Assembly: GCF_036492245.1 (NCBI RefSeq)
Contig: NZ_AP025286.1
Span: 2,604,001 to 2,668,000 of the forward strand
Source of the DNA: Treponema bryantii
GTDB taxonomy: Bacteria; Spirochaetota; Spirochaetia; Treponematales; Treponemataceae
Reading direction: 5' to 3'
DNA: 64,000 nucleotides
Shown here: positions 59,764-64,000 of the stretch, piece after piece
Position numbering within the stretch: position 1 is the stretch's first letter
Layout: each line of letters opens with the position of its first letter
Program-made: the position numbers and the translations under genes
The notes under the pieces: model-generated
Told to the model about the DNA's origin: nothing
Database searches by the model: none
What the model saw: the letters and a program-made list of their open reading frames with translations, nothing else

Positions 59764-60729
59764 ATGGAAGAAAAAAAACGGGCAGGACGTAACCGCACAA
59801 TTACATTAAGTGAAGCAGAAAAAGAGACTCTGAAAAAAAGACTGATTGAAGTCCGCGGTGATTTCGATACGGCCTCCGGCCTTCTCAACCAGCAAGATTT
59901 TCTGGATCACACAATAAACGCAGACCTTCTCACTGCCTTGCCGCTTCTCCCGGATGAATTTGCAGATTTAATCATTATTGATCCTCCTTATAACCTCACA
60001 AAAAATTTCAACGGTAAAATTTTTACAGCCCGCGACGAAGCTTCGTATGAAGAATACCTTATGTCATGGTTTCCACAGGTTTGCAAAAAACTAAAGCCTT
60101 CAGGTTCCCTTTATATGTGCGGTGACTGGAAATGTACGGCAGCTCTTCAGCGGGCAATGGAAAGCGAACTTTCAATTTTGAACCGCATCACCTGGCAGAG
60201 AGAAAAAGGACGTGGAGCAAAAGCAAACTGGAAAAACGGAATGGAAGATATCTGGTTTGGCGTAAAAGATCCAGATAATTATTATTTTGATATTGAAGCC
60301 GTAAAGCAGAAGCGCCGGGTAATTGCCCCTTACCGCGAAAACGGAAAACCAAAAGACTGGGAAGAAAGCGAAGACGGGAACTTCCGCCTCACCTGCCCTT
60401 CAAACTTCTGGGATGATATAAGCGTGCCTTTCTGGTCCATGCCGGAAAACACAGATCACCCGACTCAAAAACCAGAAAAACTTTATGCAAAACTGATTCT
60501 GGCAAGCTCGCGTCCAGGAGATGTTGTTTTCGATCCTTTCCTTGGTAGTGGAACTGCAAGCGTTGTTGCAAAAAAGCTCGGCCGTCACTGGTGCGGAGTT
60601 GAACTGAACGAAGAATACTGTATGCTCGCTGAAAAACGCCTTGAACTTGCCGAAACAGACAAAGAGATTCAAGGCTATAGTGATGGAGTTTTCTGGGAAA
60701 GAAATTCTGCAGCACTTTATAAGAAATAA
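59764..60729 (+). CDS. Orphan DNA methyltransferase (adenine-N6/cytosine-N4 type)
   Basis: A 321-residue beta-class methyltransferase: the catalytic DPPYNL comes before the SAM-binding motif FDPFLGSGTASVVAKKLGR, with the conserved HPTQKPEKL between. An Arg/Lys-rich N-terminal tail may contact DNA. No restriction endonuclease gene is near, so it is probably solitary and may serve regulation or protection. It lies between an EEP hydrolase and a pseudouridine synthase gene in one run; 1 bp separates it from the latter. Confidence 0.9.
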   Translation: MEEKKRAGRNRTITLSEAEKETLKKRLIEVRGDFDTASGLLNQQDFLDHTINADLLTALPLLPDEFADLIIIDPPYNLTKNFNGKIFTARDEASYEEYLMSWFPQVCKKLKPSGSLYMCGDWKCTAALQRAMESELSILNRITWQREKGRGAKANWKNGMEDIWFGVKDPDNYYFDIEAVKQKRRVIAPYRENGKPKDWEESEDGNFRLTCPSNFWDDISVPFWSMPENTDHPTQKPEKLYAKLILASSRPGDVVFDPFLGSGTASVVAKKLGRHWCGVELNEEYCMLAEKRLELAETDKEIQGYSDGVFWERNSAALYKK

Positions 60730-60730
60730 G

Positions 60731-61327
60731 ATGAAGACTTCTTCCAGCTCAGAAAAAATCTACCTCATAATGAATAAGCCTTGCGGGTATGTATGCTCGG
60801 CAGTTTCTGATTCTCATAAAACCGTTTACGATTTACTGACTCCAGAATTACGAGAACTCGTTCAGGGTGCAAAACGCGGAAGCAGGCTTCACACAATCGG
60901 ACGACTGGACTGCGATACAAGCGGGCTTTTATTGTTTACCACAGACGGATATTTTTCACACAGGATTGCTGCAATGTCAGAAATCACAAAAACCTACCGG
61001 GCCACTCTCACCATCCCCGTACCCCTGGAGCAACAAGACTCGTACATCACCCGCGCCTCTCAAGGACTCACACTTCCACCAGAAAAAAAATATGGAGAAC
61101 AACAGGCCGAGCCTGCCATTCTCCATTTTATAAAATCAGACCTCTGCGAAATCACCGTTCACGAGGGAAAGTTCCATGAAGTCCGCCGTATTTTCCGCGC
61201 CCTCGGCAATGAAGTAAAAGACCTCGAACGTATCTCCATCGGAAGCCTACAAATGCCTGAAGAGCTCAGCTCCGGACAGTGGCGGGAACTTACGGAAGCT
61301 GAAATAAATCTATTTATGTTCTTTTAA
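60731..61327 (+). CDS. RluE/RsuA-family pseudouridine synthase lacking an S4 domain
   Basis: A 198-residue synthase converting uridine to pseudouridine in rRNA (or tRNA). The catalytic Asp is in HTIGRLDCDTSGLLLFTTDG; other family text is LIMNKPCGYVCS, EITKTYRATL and HEGKFHEVRRIFRALGNEV. The chain starts directly at the catalytic domain, so the N-terminal S4 RNA-binding domain of RsuA/RluB/RluF is absent, as in RluE. The start at 60731 is 1 bp after the methyltransferase stop. It overlaps the next, convergent gene by 18 bp. Confidence 0.9.
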   Translation: MKTSSSSEKIYLIMNKPCGYVCSAVSDSHKTVYDLLTPELRELVQGAKRGSRLHTIGRLDCDTSGLLLFTTDGYFSHRIAAMSEITKTYRATLTIPVPLEQQDSYITRASQGLTLPPEKKYGEQQAEPAILHFIKSDLCEITVHEGKFHEVRRIFRALGNEVKDLERISIGSLQMPEELSSGQWRELTEAEINLFMFF

Positions 61328-61936
61328 ATATTTTTTATATTCCTTTTTAAGAAGAAACTGTTCTTTTTCTTCATTATTATTATCAATAAGCCAGTTTGCA
61401 AAATAAGCATATCTTTCGTGTACATCTTCTGGAATTGTAATTCCAATAATATCTTTAATTGATTCCATAGCGATAAAAGCAAAGGCTCTTCGTTTAAAAA
61501 TCCAGAAATAAGTATAATCTGGTTCTGTCCATTTCCAATTAGATTTTCCGAAATAATCTCCTGGTTGAATTGCTGTTGTAGATTCATTTAGATAAGAATA
61601 ATGATATTTTACATTTTCCTTATGACTGGTAAAACCACCAAAAATACTACATGAATCAAAGACACCATCCAAATTTGCAAAGCTTATAAAGAATACTCTT
61701 TTATCAAAATTTTCTTCAAGGCCTTCACGCATGATATAAATCCAGTCTGAAGTTTCTTCATTCTTATAAAATACAATATTATCTTTCTCATAACTTTTTG
61801 TAAGATTATAAGTTTCAAGTAACTTGTTTAACTTTTTCGAAGAAAAGATGTCAGAAGATTTCCACTTAGCACCAGCTGCAAACAGACATGAAACAGCCAT
61901 CAGAACTGAAAAAAATGCAATAACTTTTTTCATCAA
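61310..61936 (-). CDS. Exported protein of unknown function
   Basis: A 208-residue protein with a signal peptide (1-20, ending SCLFAAG) and a mature domain rich in aromatic and charged residues (SEYDNIVFYKNEETSDWIYIMREG-like text, YTYFWIFKRRAFAFIAMESIKD), ending in a Lys-rich tail. No family recognised. SD-like GAG lies upstream of the ATG at 61936. It overlaps the pseudouridine synthase gene tail to tail and is followed by no partner on the minus strand. Confidence 0.7.
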   Translation of the reverse strand: MMKKVIAFFSVLMAVSCLFAAGAKWKSSDIFSSKKLNKLLETYNLTKSYEKDNIVFYKNEETSDWIYIMREGLEENFDKRVFFISFANLDGVFDSCSIFGGFTSHKENVKYHYSYLNESTTAIQPGDYFGKSNWKWTEPDYTYFWIFKRRAFAFIAMESIKDIIGITIPEDVHERYAYFANWLIDNNNEEKEQFLLKKEYKKYLKEHK

Positions 61937-61994
61937 TAACTCCTATATTTATAGTATAAGGCAGCATTGTGATAATACCAAATAAATTATTATA

Positions 61995-62885
61995 TTATAA
62001 TTTAAAAAGCTTACGAATATTCTCATCAACAAGATTGCTGAGTTCTTCCGGCGATGTTCCACGAACCTCGGCTGCAAAATTATAAACATGCTCAACATTT
62101 ACCGGAGTGTTTACAGTCCCTCGCAACGGCACCGGAGCAAGATAAGGCGCATCGGTTTCACACAAAAAGCGGTCTGCAGGAACAAATTTTAAAAGTTCTT
62201 TTATCGCCTCTAGCTTAGCTTTTTTGTTGTAGGTAACGGCTCCGCCAAAAGCAATATACCAGCCACGGTCAAGAAAAGCACGGGCTTCATCAATTCCGTA
62301 GCTATAGCAGTGAATAATTCCGTTATCGTAGCCAACGTTTTTTATACAGGCGAGAGAGTCTTCAAAGGCATCGCGGCTGTGAACAATTACAGGAAGGTTT
62401 AATTCACGGGCAAGCTCCAGATGAGACTCAAACATTTCGCGTTCACCACGGTAAGTTGCCTCATCAAAATCAGATTCACAACGGCCATCCTCTCCACTCG
62501 GATTCCAGTGATGGTCCAGCCCACACTCACCCACCGCAACAATTTTACGATTAAGAGTATCCTGGTCTCCACATGCAGAAGCAGCTTCTATAGATTGACG
62601 CAGAATCTTCATCTGATTCTCTCTGTCATGAATTGCTCCGACATCAGGCCAGATACCGGCAGTAAAATACATAAACTCGCGGACTTTAGCAGCAAGTTTT
62701 CCGTCTGTAATTCCGGCAATAGCCTGTTCAACACAAGACTGACGCTCTGCCAGATCATCACAATGAGTTCCTATATCAAGACCAAAAAAACAGTTACGCG
62801 CAGCCATGGTAGACAAAACTTCTACACCGTTTACTCCGCGTTCTGTCGTCATCATTTTAAAATGGAAATGTGTATCTGAAAACAT
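61995..62885 (-). CDS. TatD-family metal-dependent deoxyribonuclease/hydrolase
   Basis: A 296-residue TIM-barrel metal hydrolase with SDTHFHF (metal His pair), GECGLDHHW (metal Glu), VIVHSRDAFED, IHCYSYG and CETDAPYLAP (metal Asp). TatD enzymes act as 3'-5' exonucleases in DNA repair and quality control. It is longer than the usual 260 residues because of an insertion around residues 40-110. Divergent from the membrane-protein gene at 63013. Confidence 0.92.
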   Translation of the reverse strand: MFSDTHFHFKMMTTERGVNGVEVLSTMAARNCFFGLDIGTHCDDLAERQSCVEQAIAGITDGKLAAKVREFMYFTAGIWPDVGAIHDRENQMKILRQSIEAASACGDQDTLNRKIVAVGECGLDHHWNPSGEDGRCESDFDEATYRGEREMFESHLELARELNLPVIVHSRDAFEDSLACIKNVGYDNGIIHCYSYGIDEARAFLDRGWYIAFGGAVTYNKKAKLEAIKELLKFVPADRFLCETDAPYLAPVPLRGTVNTPVNVEHVYNFAAEVRGTSPEELSNLVDENIRKLFKL

Positions 62886-62949
62886 AGTGTGAGTTTATCA
62901 ATTTATAAACAAAAATACAAATAACAGAAAATGACTGATTATTTAAAAA

Positions 62950-62978
62950 TTGACAACAGAGAATTTTTCTTATATATT
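62950..62978 (+). promoter_or_regulatory. Promoter of the 63013 membrane-protein gene
   Basis: TTGACA (62950-62955), exactly 17 bp, TATATT (62973-62978). A leader of about 28 nt with AAAGAGGT before the ATG, so this gene uses a conventional ribosome binding site. Confidence 0.75.
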
Positions 62979-63012
62979 CAATTTAAAATAAACAAATTAA
63001 AAAAGAGGTATT

Positions 63013-63744
63013 ATGTCATCTTCTAATTCTCACATACCAAAGATATCTTCAATTCTCACTTTTATATTTCTAATAGCTTTTCCAGTAGCATTTGAATTGT
63101 TATTTTCATTTATACAAGCTTTAAATTATGATTTTGAAATTTTGCCTGTAATTATTTGTGGAATCTATTTGCTTTCTGCCCTTATAATACAATTCAAAGG
63201 TGATGTTGTACTAAGAAAGAAGTTTTTAGTTATCATATTATTTTTTATTCTTCCATTAGCATCACTGGCTATTATGACTACAAAAACCAATTACTGGTAT
63301 AAACCATATGATCTAAAAAAAACAACAGCAACAGTTTATTTATATAATGAAAGTTCTAGTGAGGAAATCAAAAGAATAACCTGTACAAGCAATATTCCAT
63401 ACACACTGATTGATAAATTTTATGCTTTTGTGTGGTATAAATCTAACGATAAATGGATACTTCTGGAAAAAAAGAAAAGAGCAGTGTTAAAAATAAGACC
63501 TGGAGTAACAACTTTTGAAATTCAAACAGAAAATGATAAATCAAAAAAATATATAGTTGATTTGAATATGCCTGATATAAAAGTATCAGACGGAGATGAA
63601 ATATTCCTGTGTTATGGCGGTAAAAACTTCTTCCAGTTTACACCAGATACTAAAGCACGTAAAGCCATTATAGATGGAACCTTTACAGGAACTATTTCTT
63701 TACCAGAAGGTGCTCCTTCAAGTAAAAAAGAAGAAACTAAATAA
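63013..63744 (+). CDS. Membrane protein of unknown function
   Basis: A 243-residue protein with three predicted transmembrane helices (about 12-33, 43-60, 69-87) followed by a soluble C-terminal domain (about 95-243) of beta character, with SEEIKRITCTSNIPYTLIDKFYAFVWYKSNDKWILLEKKKRA. No family recognised. AT-rich. A second small gene with a membrane helix begins 26 bp downstream and is probably co-transcribed. Confidence 0.72.
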   Translation: MSSSNSHIPKISSILTFIFLIAFPVAFELLFSFIQALNYDFEILPVIICGIYLLSALIIQFKGDVVLRKKFLVIILFFILPLASLAIMTTKTNYWYKPYDLKKTTATVYLYNESSSEEIKRITCTSNIPYTLIDKFYAFVWYKSNDKWILLEKKKRAVLKIRPGVTTFEIQTENDKSKKYIVDLNMPDIKVSDGDEIFLCYGGKNFFQFTPDTKARKAIIDGTFTGTISLPEGAPSSKKEETK

Positions 63745-63770
63745 AATTACAAAGTTATCAGGAGCGTTTT

Positions 63771-64000
63771 ATGATGAACCCAGATTGCCAGTTATTAAAA
63801 GATTTTTATGTAAAAGTATTTGAAACTGAATCATATAGAAATTTTGCCGGAACAGATGATTACATATATGAATTTGAAAAAAAACTTATAAAAACTGAAG
63901 GATTAATTAAGATTTTAAGTTTTATTATTCTTTTTGCTATATATCTTTCACTAATTCTTTTTTTTAGAGGTGCATATAAAAAAATAATTATTCTTCCCCT
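63771..64000 (+). CDS. Membrane protein of unknown function, 3' end outside window
   Basis: The frame opens at ATG 63771 after AGGAGCG and stays open to the window edge (76 codons). It reads MMNPDCQLLKDFYVKVFETESY and later contains one transmembrane helix (ILSFIILFAIYLSLILFF). Function unknown. It follows the three-helix membrane-protein gene and may be a partner. Confidence 0.6.
   Translation, partial: MMNPDCQLLKDFYVKVFETESYRNFAGTDDYIYEFEKKLIKTEGLIKILSFIILFAIYLSLILFFRGAYKKIIILP

Overview
The window looks like a chromosomal segment of a Treponema-type spirochaete from a plant-fibre-degrading gut or rumen setting. The sequence supports this through a Gram-negative envelope (TonB-dependent receptor, RND pump with TolC, lipobox lipoproteins), an LplABC-type sugar uptake operon beside GH43, GH1 and GH5 enzymes and an esterase, moderate-to-low GC, and several structured intergenic repeats. 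The genus is inferred from overall character; no rRNA or tRNA gene was found.

Layout. 1-9492 is a polysaccharide-use locus: the 3' end of a GH43 gene, an AraC regulator, a sugar ABC transporter (binding lipoprotein and two permeases, no ATPase), a carboxylesterase, and a GH5-GH1 pair. 9555-19585 is housekeeping: EttA, divergent pdxK/pdxR, a miaB-lapA-SPOR operon, a LacI regulator and folD-folE2. The 364 bp at 17576-17939 may hold an unannotated small RNA. 19686-27624 carries a barrel protein, a lipoprotein, a double-length RarA, then ilvB behind a classic attenuator (Val/Leu-rich leader peptide with alternative hairpins), then rqcH. 27625-30482 (minus strand) is a cobalamin-riboswitch unit encoding an unknown lipoprotein and a BtuB-like receptor. 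31231-34320 is a ferrous iron operon (feoA, feoA, feoB and a Cys-rich membrane peptide) behind a palindromic operator.

34367-43267 is the most unusual part. Three overlapping tyrosine recombinase genes form a Recombinase-In-Trio (RIT) module. Related inverted ends of about 88 bp, sharing a perfect 19-bp inner block, bracket the trio plus about 5.5 kb of other genes: a Schlafen-type (AlbA_2) ATP-binding regulator with its own iterated operator motif, and a family of exported SH3/YARHG proteins, one of them interrupted by an in-frame stop. This looks like a RIT element that carries cargo.

43420-64000 returns to core genes: prfA-prmC, an RND efflux operon with a PII-like partner, a Rel-family protein with a degraded hydrolase site, U32 peptidase, metA, a sodium/solute symporter, an orphan DNA methyltransferase, an S4-less pseudouridine synthase, TatD, and unknown membrane proteins at the end. 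Dispersed hairpin repeats (at least three families) sit between genes. Many genes start 6-10 bp after a -10 box with no ribosome binding site, which suggests frequent leaderless mRNAs.
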